Made by a program: the position numbers and the translations under genes. From Reichenbachiella agarivorans (GTDB lineage: Bacteria; Bacteroidota; Bacteroidia; Cytophagales; Cyclobacteriaceae), in NCBI RefSeq assembly GCF_025502585.1, contig NZ_CP106679.1:1531001-1595000 (forward strand): DNA of 64,000 nt, given 5' to 3'. Shown here piece after piece: positions 32,204-39,754 of the stretch; position 1 is the first letter of the stretch, and each line of letters starts with the position of its first letter. A model generated the notes under the pieces. That model ran no database searches and had not been told where the DNA came from. It saw only the letters and a list, made by a program, of their open reading frames with translations.

Positions 32204-32920
32204 TTACCCCCATACAAATCCAAACAACTCCTCCAAGTGTCCTTTTAGTTTGTATTCTACTTCTTGGATGTCGGGTTTTCTTTGCAGTTCTTTTTCTAGG
32301 GAGGTGACCGCCTTGTCATCGATCCCACAGGGGATGATGTTGCCAAAGTAGTGGAGGTCGGTGCTGACGTTGAAGGCGAAACCGTGCATCGTGACCCAGC
32401 GGCTGGATTTCACGCCCATGGCACAGATTTTTCTGGCAATTGATGGCGTCTCATGATCTATCCATACGCCAGTGAGTCCGTCGATTCTGCCAGCATTGAC
32501 ACCATAGTCTGCACAGGTCATGATAATTGCTTCTTCCAGATAGCGCAGGTACTTGTGGATGTCTGTGAAGAAATTGTCCAGATCGAGTATGGGGTAACCT
32601 ACGATTTGTCCAGGACCGTGGTAGGTGATGTCACCACCGCGGTTGATTTTGTAGTATCGGGCATCTTTCTCTGACAGCCCTTGCTCATCGAGCAGTAGAT
32701 TTTCTTCCTTTCCTGATTTGCCTAGGGTATAGACATGTGGGTGCTGGCAGAAAATGAGGTAGTTGGGTGTAGGGACTTGATCAGATTCGGGAAGATTGCG
32801 GTTGGCAATTTTGATGTCCACTGTTTCTTTGAAGATCTTCTCTTGGTAGTCCCAAGCTTCTTGATAGTCCATCAATCCAAGTGAAATGAACTGTGTCTCT
32901 TTGTTGATCAGATGATTCAT
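32204..32920 (-). CDS. lipB: Lipoyl(octanoyl) transferase
   Basis: The 238-residue protein has the LipB signatures RGGDITYHGPGQIVGYP (94-110) and a catalytic Cys/Lys pair at C198 (NIIPCGI) and K164 (ARKICAMGVKSSRWVTMHG). It moves octanoyl from acyl-ACP to the lipoyl domains of 2-oxoacid dehydrogenases and the glycine cleavage H protein, the first step of lipoate assembly. It follows the CarbopepD-like gene by 16 bp on the same strand, so they are co-transcribed. lipA is not in the window. Confidence 0.96.
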   Translation of the reverse strand: MNHLINKETQFISLGLMDYQEAWDYQEKIFKETVDIKIANRNLPESDQVPTPNYLIFCQHPHVYTLGKSGKEENLLLDEQGLSEKDARYYKINRGGDITYHGPGQIVGYPILDLDNFFTDIHKYLRYLEEAIIMTCADYGVNAGRIDGLTGVWIDHETPSIARKICAMGVKSSRWVTMHGFAFNVSTDLHYFGNIIPCGIDDKAVTSLEKELQRKPDIQEVEYKLKGHLEELFGFVWG

Positions 32921-32936
32921 TGAATTGTAGAGAAGC

Positions 32937-33575
32937 CTAGCGCTCCGAATCCTTTTTCTTTAGAGACTTGATAAACTGATTCCAAGCAAAGGGATTGAGC
33001 AGAGAGATAGAATTGGGTTGGAACTGTCGGTTGTAGGCAGCAGATTGCTGATTCATGTAGTATTCGTAGTTGCCATCAGCTCCCATGGTGAGTCCCTGTG
33101 ACATCTTATTGAGCATGCGTCTGTCCACATTTTGCTGCATGTTGTCGAGATCGTATTGATTGGGCAGTTGCAGTGCTAGGACAGCTTCTTTGAACATTTG
33201 TTCACTAGGAAAGGGATATACTTCGAGTTCTTCGAGATAGGTCGTGTCTCTTTGTAGGGTGATCACCACGGTAAAGTTGTCTCTGTTAAAGGGAAGCGTG
33301 GGTACTTTGATGTTTTCTTTTTCATAACTAATGGAGCTCACTACCAGACTATCGCCTTCTAATATGGCCATCGAAAAATATCCGTAAGGGTTGGTGGTTG
33401 TCCCTCGCCCCCCTTTGGGGGCATATATGTGTACTCCAGGGATGCCCATCTCTGTTTCCATATCCACGACGATTCCTGAAAATTGAATGACTTTTTTGTC
33501 CTGCTGTCCATAGGAATTTTCTGACAAAGAAATCAGAATGACAAAGGACAATATGGTTGCTTGAATGAGCCTCAA
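32937..33575 (-). CDS. Carboxypeptidase-regulatory-like domain surface protein
   Basis: The 212-residue protein has a signal peptide (to about ENSYGQ, 24) and one CarbopepD_reg_2 beta-sandwich (FSGIVVDMETEMGIPGVHIYAPKGGRGTTTNPYGYFSM). A variable tail follows, with GFAWNQF-like hydrophilic sequence, and the protein ends LKKKDSER. The domain is the same as the plug-like N-terminus of many TonB-dependent receptors, but no barrel follows. It is probably periplasmic or outer-membrane associated. It is co-directional with lipB (16 bp apart) although no functional link is known to me. Confidence 0.8.
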   Translation of the reverse strand: MRLIQATILSFVILISLSENSYGQQDKKVIQFSGIVVDMETEMGIPGVHIYAPKGGRGTTTNPYGYFSMAILEGDSLVVSSISYEKENIKVPTLPFNRDNFTVVITLQRDTTYLEELEVYPFPSEQMFKEAVLALQLPNQYDLDNMQQNVDRRMLNKMSQGLTMGADGNYEYYMNQQSAAYNRQFQPNSISLLNPFAWNQFIKSLKKKDSER

Positions 33576-33694
33576 AGGTTTTTGTATTATTTAATGCTAA
33601 TTTGCATCAGAAAGTTTTCCAATGCGGTAAAATTACTAAATAAAAAGCTAAATGAGGTCTCTCCTACCAAGAGCTAACCCAAAAGTCGCTTCAC

Positions 33695-34069
33695 ATGAAA
33701 CTCAAACATTTTAATCTTCAATACGGTTCGCAGATTTTCAAATCTTTTTCGGATGAAGCAAGAATTAGAATTTTGTTTTTGCTTTTCAATCACGAGGAGT
33801 TGTGTATTTCTGACATAGAGCATATTTTGGATTTCACTCAGACCAAGACTTCAAGACATATATCCTATCTCAAAAATGCGGGATTGTTGAGCTATCGAAA
33901 GGAAGATCAATGGGTGTTTTATTTCATCAAAGACGAGGTGATGGGGATGGTCGGTCAGATATTCAAATTCCTGAACAAGGATGCTCAACTGCAGAAGGAC
34001 AATGAGGTCTACGAAGTACTGAAATCGAACAGAGAGTTGGCGTTTTATAAGAAAATGAAGAGAATGTGA
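33695..34069 (+). CDS. ArsR-family winged-helix transcriptional regulator
   Basis: The 124-residue protein fits an ArsR/SmtB-type HTH. KSFSDEARIRILFLLFNHEELCISDIEHIL contains the first helices; TQTKTSRHISYLKNAGLLSYRKEDQWVFYFI contains the recognition helix and wing. It has no paired CxC metal site of the classical ArsR type, so the signal is unknown. Its last codons overlap the next gene (GTGA), coupling it to the YjjG-like phosphatase. It may autoregulate this unit. Confidence 0.88.
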   Translation: MKLKHFNLQYGSQIFKSFSDEARIRILFLLFNHEELCISDIEHILDFTQTKTSRHISYLKNAGLLSYRKEDQWVFYFIKDEVMGMVGQIFKFLNKDAQLQKDNEVYEVLKSNRELAFYKKMKRM

Positions 34070-34803
34070 GCAAACCATACAAGTATATATTTTTTGATCT
34101 GGATCACACCCTTTGGGATTTTGATAGCAATTCTTCCGAAGTACTGAGGGAACTGTATTTTACGTATGATCTGGGTAAGTATGGGATAGAATCAGCAGAT
34201 TTATTCCTTGAGCGGTTTGTACAAACCAATAACGCACTGTGGGCCAAGTACAATGTGGGCGAGATTGACAAATTTTATCTCCGAAACCAGCGTTTCAGAC
34301 TCGTGTTTGAGGACGCTGGCGCGATCATGACTCTCGTAGAAGAGATGTTTTTGAAAGAATTCAACAAGCAGTTTTTACACCACAGTCCGCGCAAGAGCAA
34401 GCTGATGGATGGAGCGATAGAAGTATTGGAGGCATTGCATGGCCATTACAAAATGTTCATCATCACCAACGGATTTGAAGAGGTGCAGTCTATCAAAATG
34501 GCTCATTCCAAAATCGATCACTATTTTGATCGCATCATTACTTCAGAAAAAGCTGGGTTCAAAAAGCCCTTTGCGGGGATATTCAACTACGCGATGAAGT
34601 GGACAGGTGCCAATCCCGAAGAATCTATTATGATTGGGGACAATTTGGAGGCAGACATCAAAGGGGCCAGAGATTATGGGATGGATCAAATCTACTACAA
34701 CCCAGCAGGTATAGCGCACAATGAGTCAGTCACACATGAAATCAAAAATTTGACAGAAATCCTAGCAATCATGGATCACCTAGCGGCCGTTAAAAATGGT
34801 TAA
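34066..34803 (+). CDS. yjjG: YjjG-family HAD pyrimidine nucleotidase
   Basis: The 245-residue HAD hydrolase has motif I DLDHTLWDF (D14 nucleophile region), motif II IITNGF, motif III around KKPFAGIF (Lys) and motif IV MIGDNLEADIKGARDYGM. It matches YjjG, which dephosphorylates noncanonical pyrimidine nucleotides such as 5-fluoro-dUMP as a cleaning enzyme. The GTG start overlaps the ArsR stop by four bases. The spacing of the motifs and the cap domain length are normal. Confidence 0.88.
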   Translation: MSKPYKYIFFDLDHTLWDFDSNSSEVLRELYFTYDLGKYGIESADLFLERFVQTNNALWAKYNVGEIDKFYLRNQRFRLVFEDAGAIMTLVEEMFLKEFNKQFLHHSPRKSKLMDGAIEVLEALHGHYKMFIITNGFEEVQSIKMAHSKIDHYFDRIITSEKAGFKKPFAGIFNYAMKWTGANPEESIMIGDNLEADIKGARDYGMDQIYYNPAGIAHNESVTHEIKNLTEILAIMDHLAAVKNG

Positions 34804-34839
34804 ATGATCTTTGGCTCTTTTCGAAACGCGTAAATTTGG

Positions 34840-36453
34840 ATGATGGCAAAATTTAGGATCAGATGGTTGGTAATGGCTATGGGAGCTTCCCTGATCGGTC
34901 TCATCGTTTTTCAGGTATATTGGTTGGACAATGTCATCAGGTCCAATGAGCAGGCATTTAAGATCAATGTACTCGGCGCACTGAACAATGTGGTCTCCAA
35001 ACTGGAAAAACGAGAGGCACTCGAAGTGACGCTAGACAATTTTCACACAGATTTCATTTACAAGAGCCTCTCCAACATTGATAGTAGCCATGTCGAGTTG
35101 ATAGAGAGTACCTTCGAAAAAAAGGTGGTTCAGATTCAGGATTTGGTCAAAGACTCCATTAATAGACCAGAGTGGATGAGTTTTTATTTCAATTCTGGTG
35201 TGAACTCCGATGGGTTAAAGGACACGCCTGTCAAGTTCTCTGATGACATTGCACCTGCCGACAACAAGGTGATTTATCTGGGCGAAGGTGGAGATTCCAC
35301 AGGGACGACCAAGCGTGAATATGAAAAAAGACTCCGTCAGGTAGCTAAAAAAACCGAATACATACAACTGGCTCTCAAAGAGCTATTCACAGGCAAGCGC
35401 AAATTGATCGATAGGATGGGCAATCCAGATTTGGACTCCTTGATCAAAAGTAGCCTGAGAGACAATGGTATCAATTTGAGATTTGATTATGCAGTTTATG
35501 ATCCTCTGGAGGGGATCATTATTCCCAATCGGATAGATAGTGACATCCTCAACTCTGACCTCAAAGTCAGTTTGTTTCCCAACGACGTGATCGGCGAGGT
35601 AGGACAGCTGTATGTGCGATTTCCGCAGCAGCAGACATATATTTTGGGACAGGTTTGGATTACGCTGCTGTCTTCATTGTTTTTCATTCTGATTGTATTG
35701 TTTTGTTTTGGATATGCTGTGCATACGATTTACAGGCAAAAGCAACTTTCGGAGATCAAAAATGATTTTATCAACAATATGACCCACGAACTAAAAACGC
35801 CTATATCGACAGTATCCTTGGCCAGCGAGGCACTGCGCGACCCTGAGATACAGAATACACCTGGGCTGAAGGATCGCTATTTGGGCATCATTCAGGATGA
35901 GAACAAGAGACTAGGGATGCAAGTGGAGAAAGTGCTGCAAATGGCAGTGATCGACCGACGTGATTTTGAGTTGAAACTGGAGATGGTAGACATCCATGAG
36001 ATCATCGAAAATGCCTTGGACAAAATATGGGTGCAGGTATCTAGTCGAGGCGGATATGTACAAAAGGAACTCAATGCAGTCAAAAAATCCCTCATGGTAG
36101 ACAGAGTTCACTTGACCAACATTATTTTTAACCTGCTGGACAATGCCAACAAGTACTCAAGAGACGAACCATACATCTGTGTGACCACTGATGATACGGC
36201 TCTAGGACTGGTGATCAGGGTCAAAGACCATGGGATAGGGATGTCTCGTGAAGGACTCAAGCGGGTATTTGAAAAATTTTATAGAATCCCGACAGGCAAT
36301 CTTCATGATGTCAAGGGCTTTGGATTAGGACTGTCCTATGTCAAGAGCATGATCGAAGCACATGGAGGAAATATAAGTGTACAGAGTGAACTCAATAAAG
36401 GGAGTGAGTTTAAAATTTTGCTTCCCTATGATCATAAAAATAATATGCTATGA
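34840..36453 (+). CDS. Two-component sensor histidine kinase
   Basis: The 537-residue kinase has an N-terminal TM helix (about 8-28), a periplasmic sensor of about 240 residues and a second TM segment (about 268-292). The HisKA domain has H316 in NNMTHELKTPIS, and the HATPase domain has N box NIIFNLLDNANKYS, G1 DHGIGMS and G2 GFGLGLSYVK. The sensor has no domain I recognise. It overlaps the response-regulator gene by four bases (ATGA), the usual cognate arrangement. The layout is like the RprX-type kinases of the phylum. Confidence 0.94.
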   Translation: MMAKFRIRWLVMAMGASLIGLIVFQVYWLDNVIRSNEQAFKINVLGALNNVVSKLEKREALEVTLDNFHTDFIYKSLSNIDSSHVELIESTFEKKVVQIQDLVKDSINRPEWMSFYFNSGVNSDGLKDTPVKFSDDIAPADNKVIYLGEGGDSTGTTKREYEKRLRQVAKKTEYIQLALKELFTGKRKLIDRMGNPDLDSLIKSSLRDNGINLRFDYAVYDPLEGIIIPNRIDSDILNSDLKVSLFPNDVIGEVGQLYVRFPQQQTYILGQVWITLLSSLFFILIVLFCFGYAVHTIYRQKQLSEIKNDFINNMTHELKTPISTVSLASEALRDPEIQNTPGLKDRYLGIIQDENKRLGMQVEKVLQMAVIDRRDFELKLEMVDIHEIIENALDKIWVQVSSRGGYVQKELNAVKKSLMVDRVHLTNIIFNLLDNANKYSRDEPYICVTTDDTALGLVIRVKDHGIGMSREGLKRVFEKFYRIPTGNLHDVKGFGLGLSYVKSMIEAHGGNISVQSELNKGSEFKILLPYDHKNNML

Positions 36454-37139
36454 CTAAGATCTTGGTAGTAGAGGATGATCCTAATTTAGGTCAAATACTC
36501 AATGAATATTTGAGCCTCAAAGGCTATGAAACGACGCTGTGTACGGATGGTCAGCATGGGTTTGATGTGTTCAACAACCAACACTTTGACTTTTGTATCC
36601 TAGATGTGATGATGCCCAAAAAAGACGGCTTTACCCTGGCACAGGACATTAGGGCGATTGACAGGGAGATTCCGATTATTTTTCTCACGGCCAAATCTAT
36701 GAAGGAAGATACGATTGCGGGCCTCAAGATCGGTGCGGATGATTACCTAACCAAACCATTCAGCATGGAGGAGCTCATATTGAGAATCCAGGCAATATTG
36801 AAACGGACTGGTACTCGTTCGGAAGATTCGAATCGAGTCAATAAATTTGAGCTAGGCGCACTGACTTTTCACTATGACAAGAGCCTACTAGCCAGACCAT
36901 CTGGAGATGTCAAACTGACTTCTAGGGAAAACGAACTGCTCAAGATGCTCTGTGACAACATGAACCAAACCATGGAAAGAAATGTCGCTCTGATGGCTAT
37001 ATGGAAGGACGATAGTTATTTCAACGCCCGCAGCATGGATGTCTACATCGCCAAACTGAGAAAATACCTCAAAGAGGAGGAACAAATTCACATCTTGACA
37101 GTTCATGGTCAAGGATTTAAGCTTGTCAAAGTCGAATAA
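36450..37139 (+). CDS. OmpR-family response regulator
   Basis: The 229-residue protein has a receiver domain with the acidic pocket (EDD at 8-10), phosphoacceptor D52 in ILDVMMPKKDG and the conserved K in DDYLTKPFS. An OmpR/PhoB winged-helix output domain follows (about 135-229; LTSRENELLKML, YIAKLRKYLK). It is the cognate partner of the preceding kinase, with overlapping genes. Target genes are unknown; the hisA-like gene 60 bp downstream has its own promoter. Confidence 0.95.
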   Translation: MTKILVVEDDPNLGQILNEYLSLKGYETTLCTDGQHGFDVFNNQHFDFCILDVMMPKKDGFTLAQDIRAIDREIPIIFLTAKSMKEDTIAGLKIGADDYLTKPFSMEELILRIQAILKRTGTRSEDSNRVNKFELGALTFHYDKSLLARPSGDVKLTSRENELLKMLCDNMNQTMERNVALMAIWKDDSYFNARSMDVYIAKLRKYLKEEEQIHILTVHGQGFKLVKVE

Positions 37140-37154
37140 ATACGTATATTTTTG
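37123..37154 (+). promoter_or_regulatory. Bacteroidota-type promoter of the hisA-like gene
   Basis: TTG at 37123-37125 and TATTTTTG at 37147-37154 are separated by 21 bp, matching the -33/-7 (TTTG / TAnnTTTG) layout of this phylum. It overlaps the end of the response-regulator gene and points to the gene at 37200. Confidence 0.55.
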
Positions 37155-37199
37155 CTATCTCTGCTATACAAAGAGAAACACACTAAACAACAACCCACT

Positions 37200-37925
37200 A
37201 TGCAACTTGTCCCCTCTATTGCTATCAAAGATGGAAAAGTAGTCAGGATGACTCAGGATGATTTTTCATCTGCAAAAGTATATGACCAAAACCCAATTGA
37301 CCTGGCTCAGCAGTTCAAAGACCATGGTGTACAAAGAATCCATATGGTAGACCTGGATGGCGCAAAGAAGGGCAAGGTCATTAATTACCACATCCTAGAG
37401 GCGGTGGTAGGTCACACAGAGTTGGCGGTGAATTTTACAGGAGGTGTGCATACCGATGGAGACATCACCAAGATATTCGAATCAGGTGCTGAGAGTGTGA
37501 CCTGTGCTACGATGGCAGTATATGCCAAAGACACATTTGCGTCATGGATCATGTCTTATGGACGAGAAAAAATCGCCTTGGCGGCAGACTGCCTGGATGG
37601 AATGATCCGTGTAGGTGGTTGGCAAAAAAACACCGAATTGTCCCTCAGCGAACACGTGAGTTTTTTTTATGAGCGTGGATTAAAGTACCTCAAGACTACA
37701 GATATTTCCAAAGAAGGAGTACTCAAAGGTCCTTCCTTTGAGATTTATGAGCAAATATTAAAAGACTATCCAGGCATATTTTTGTTTGCCAGTGGAGGTA
37801 TCCGTGACCTCAAAGACCTAGAACGCCTCGAAAAAATGGGCACACATGGAGCTGTATTCGGTAGAGCTTTCTTCGAGGGACATATCACCCTCAAGGACAT
37901 CGAAGCTTTTATTGCCAAAAGCTAA
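37200..37925 (+). CDS. HisA/HisF-family TIM-barrel protein, divergent HisA paralogue
   Basis: The 241-residue protein aligns over its full length with HisA (ProFAR isomerase): VPSIAIKDGKVVRMTQDDF, IHMVDLDGAKKG, ADCLDGMIRVGGW, FASGGIRDLKDLERL and AVFGRAFFEGHI. The start is the ATG at 37200; 16 in-frame upstream codons look non-coding. Two key features differ. The first catalytic Asp of HisA (position 8 in the T. maritima enzyme) is Ala8 here, and the GGGIR loop reads TGGVH. The second catalytic Asp is retained (D130). No other his gene is nearby. So it may have a different reaction or a structural role; annotation as hisA would be unsafe. Confidence 0.8.
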   Translation: MQLVPSIAIKDGKVVRMTQDDFSSAKVYDQNPIDLAQQFKDHGVQRIHMVDLDGAKKGKVINYHILEAVVGHTELAVNFTGGVHTDGDITKIFESGAESVTCATMAVYAKDTFASWIMSYGREKIALAADCLDGMIRVGGWQKNTELSLSEHVSFFYERGLKYLKTTDISKEGVLKGPSFEIYEQILKDYPGIFLFASGGIRDLKDLERLEKMGTHGAVFGRAFFEGHITLKDIEAFIAKS

Positions 37926-37968
37926 AGTCGCAATGCAATTGCGACCTAGCAGTAGTTACACTCGATCG

Positions 37969-38044
37969 CTTGTCACGCTGAAGTTCTCTCCTTGTCACGC
38001 TGAGGTTCTCCTTGTCACTCTGAGGTACTCGAAGAGTGAACAAG
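37969..38044. repeat. Three direct repeats plus inverted partner (dispersed intergenic repeat)
   Basis: The unit CTTGTCACGCTGAGGTTCT occurs at 37969-37987, 37991-38009 and 38011-38029 with few changes (periods of 22 and 20 bp). The third copy pairs with AGAGTGAACAAG (38033-38044) to give an imperfect hairpin. This looks like the GTCA-type dispersed palindromic repeats seen between genes in many Bacteroidota. Confidence 0.7.
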
Positions 38045-38103
38045 CCGTACCGAAGCATAGGCAGGGAGAGACTAGAGAAAGGGGATACAGAACAACCCCA
38101 CCC

Positions 38104-38124
38104 AGACAAAATGTCTTCTTTTTT
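38104..38124 (+). terminator. Possible weak terminator
   Basis: AGACA/TGTCT (5 bp, AAA loop) is followed by TCTTTTTT, 180 bp after the hisA-like stop. The stem is short, so this is tentative. Confidence 0.4.
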
Positions 38125-38251
38125 AACTCCTATAGCAGATAGATCACGAACTAGATATGAGCACCTGAGGGCTTGCAGAGTATCGTACCGAATCTCTCCT
38201 AAAAATGCTATTTACATAGCCTAGAGGCGGTTTTATCGTCCCTTTTTAAAT

Positions 38252-38328
38252 ACACGTGTTTGATCGATCAAACACCTGTGTTCCGAGCTCCAAACACGTG
38301 TGTTCCGACGGTCGAACACATGTGTTTG
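38252..38328. repeat. Tandem 22-bp palindrome array
   Basis: The GTGTT half-site begins at 38256, 38278, 38300 and 38322, and AACAC half-sites end at 38275, 38297 and 38319, an exact 22-bp period. The first unit, GTGTTTGATCGATCAAACAC, is a perfect 20-bp palindrome. The next two are imperfect palindromes, separated by CT, GT and AT. The 22-bp period is close to two helical turns, so the sites lie on one face of the DNA. Confidence 0.85.
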
Positions 38329-38488
38329 TTTTGACGATCACTTGTGATCCTTTCTCACCCTACTTTATGGGCTCAATGGATGGATCTAAAACTGTACTTC
38401 TTGCTTGTGTATGGACTGCAGTACTGCCAGATTGTCTGTGCTTATATTTTGCTTTTAGCATGGTAAGATTTCATGCGCAAACGCACAA

Positions 38489-39754
38489 TCATCTCACCAG
38501 TACATTCATTCTGTTGGCATCTAGTGCCAAGAGTATAAATAGCAAAGTGGTAAACGACCATAGAGAAGATCCTCCATAGCTAAAAAATGGCAGGGGAATA
38601 CCTATCACTGGAAAAAGACCAATGGTCATGGCAATATTGACTGCAAAGTGAAAGAAGATCACTGACAGCACACCATATCCGTAGATTCTAGCAAATCGGG
38701 ACTTTTGCCGTTCGGCAATCACCGAGATTCGGATCAGCAATACAACAAACAAGGTAATCATCACCATGCTACCCAACCAGCCTTGTTCCTCTCCCAAAGT
38801 GCAAAAGATAAAATCTGTACTCTGCTCAGGTACGAAATCGAACTTGGTTTGTGTTCCTTCCAAAAAACCCTTGCCAAAAAAACCTCCAGAACCTATGGCG
38901 ATCTTTGATTGGGTCACGTTCCATCCTGCTCCCAGGGGATCGGCATCTGGATTGATGAGCGAAATCACCCTACTACGCTGGTGTGGTTTCAGTACATTTT
39001 TCATCAAAAAATCCACACTGGTCACAGTAGCAAATACAGCAAAAGCCACTATGGCTGTGATGGCGATTCTTTTAGGGTGCTTGACAGATGCCCCAATCAC
39101 GACCAAGCAGGCCACTCCTGCCACGATGAAAATGATGGTTTTGCTGACCAGCAATGACACCACAAACAGGATGATCAGACCTATACCCACTATGAAATAG
39201 ATGGGAGATATACCCTCTCTAAACAACACGATAGAAAATGCCGCAAATACCATGGCTGAGCCTGTATCTCCTTGCAACACAATCAAAATCATAGGCAAGA
39301 CAAAGATCCCTACTGCGATCAACTGTGTTTTGAGGTTGTCCATCTTGACATTGATATCTCCGAGGTATTTGGCCAATGCCAGTGCAGTTGCAAACTTGCT
39401 AAATTCAGAAGGTTGGAATCTAAAACCTCCCAGTTCGAACCAAGAAGTAGAACCCGCTACCTCCCTACCAAAGAGGAGTACCGCTAGCAACAAGAAAAGC
39501 ACCACGCCATAGATGATGTAGGCAAACGAATCAAAAAACTTATAATCCAAACTAATCAGGGCGATGATGATCATGATCGATGTCCCGATCCAGATCAATT
39601 GTTTGCCAGGATTGTAGTCCAATGACAAAATATTGTTTGCCAGCTCTTCGTCATATACCGCAGCATAGATATTGACCCATCCCAAGATGACCATGGCAAA
39701 ATAAATCAGGACCACTGTCCAATCAATCCGGTCAAGTGCGCTCTCTCCTCTCAA
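38489..39754 (-). CDS. rodA: Rod shape-determining protein RodA (SEDS glycosyltransferase)
   Basis: The 421-residue SEDS protein has about ten TM helices. Recognisable features are GREVAGSTSWFELGGFRFQPSEFSKFA, LQGDTGSAMVFAAF, INPDADPLGAGWNVTQSKIAIGSGGFFGKGF (the extracellular loop with the catalytic Asp region) and FVPEQSTDFIF. It polymerises peptidoglycan glycan strands for side-wall growth, working with PBP2. Its start overlaps the mrdA stop by four bases, completing the mreB-mreC-mreD-mrdA-rodA operon. Confidence 0.96.
   Translation of the reverse strand: MRGESALDRIDWTVVLIYFAMVILGWVNIYAAVYDEELANNILSLDYNPGKQLIWIGTSIMIIIALISLDYKFFDSFAYIIYGVVLFLLLAVLLFGREVAGSTSWFELGGFRFQPSEFSKFATALALAKYLGDINVKMDNLKTQLIAVGIFVLPMILIVLQGDTGSAMVFAAFSIVLFREGISPIYFIVGIGLIILFVVSLLVSKTIIFIVAGVACLVVIGASVKHPKRIAITAIVAFAVFATVTSVDFLMKNVLKPHQRSRVISLINPDADPLGAGWNVTQSKIAIGSGGFFGKGFLEGTQTKFDFVPEQSTDFIFCTLGEEQGWLGSMVMITLFVVLLIRISVIAERQKSRFARIYGYGVLSVIFFHFAVNIAMTIGLFPVIGIPLPFFSYGGSSLWSFTTLLFILLALDANRMNVLVR

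Larger units (their letters stand above)
37926..38488. other. Repeat-rich intergenic region
   Basis: This 563-bp stretch lacks a convincing gene. It holds a small hairpin after the hisA-like gene (GTCGCAAT/ATTGCGAC, 37927-37945) and three direct repeats with an inverted partner. It also holds a weak terminator, a tandem array of palindromes and one further palindrome (GATCAC TT GTGATC, 38336-38349). ORFs of about 60-110 codons cross it but have unnatural composition and no family features. Confidence 0.75.

Noticed and set aside
38252-38328. CRISPR array
   Set aside because: The units are palindromes with only 2-bp gaps and there are no unique spacers or cas genes.
37846-38579. ORFs of 60-107 codons in the intergenic region after the hisA-like gene
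   Set aside because: They run through repeats, have frequent Cys/Arg/Ser and no start signals or relatives I recognise.
38766-39200. 144-codon plus-strand ORF
   Set aside because: Antisense shadow of rodA with unnatural Thr/Lys/Pro-rich composition.
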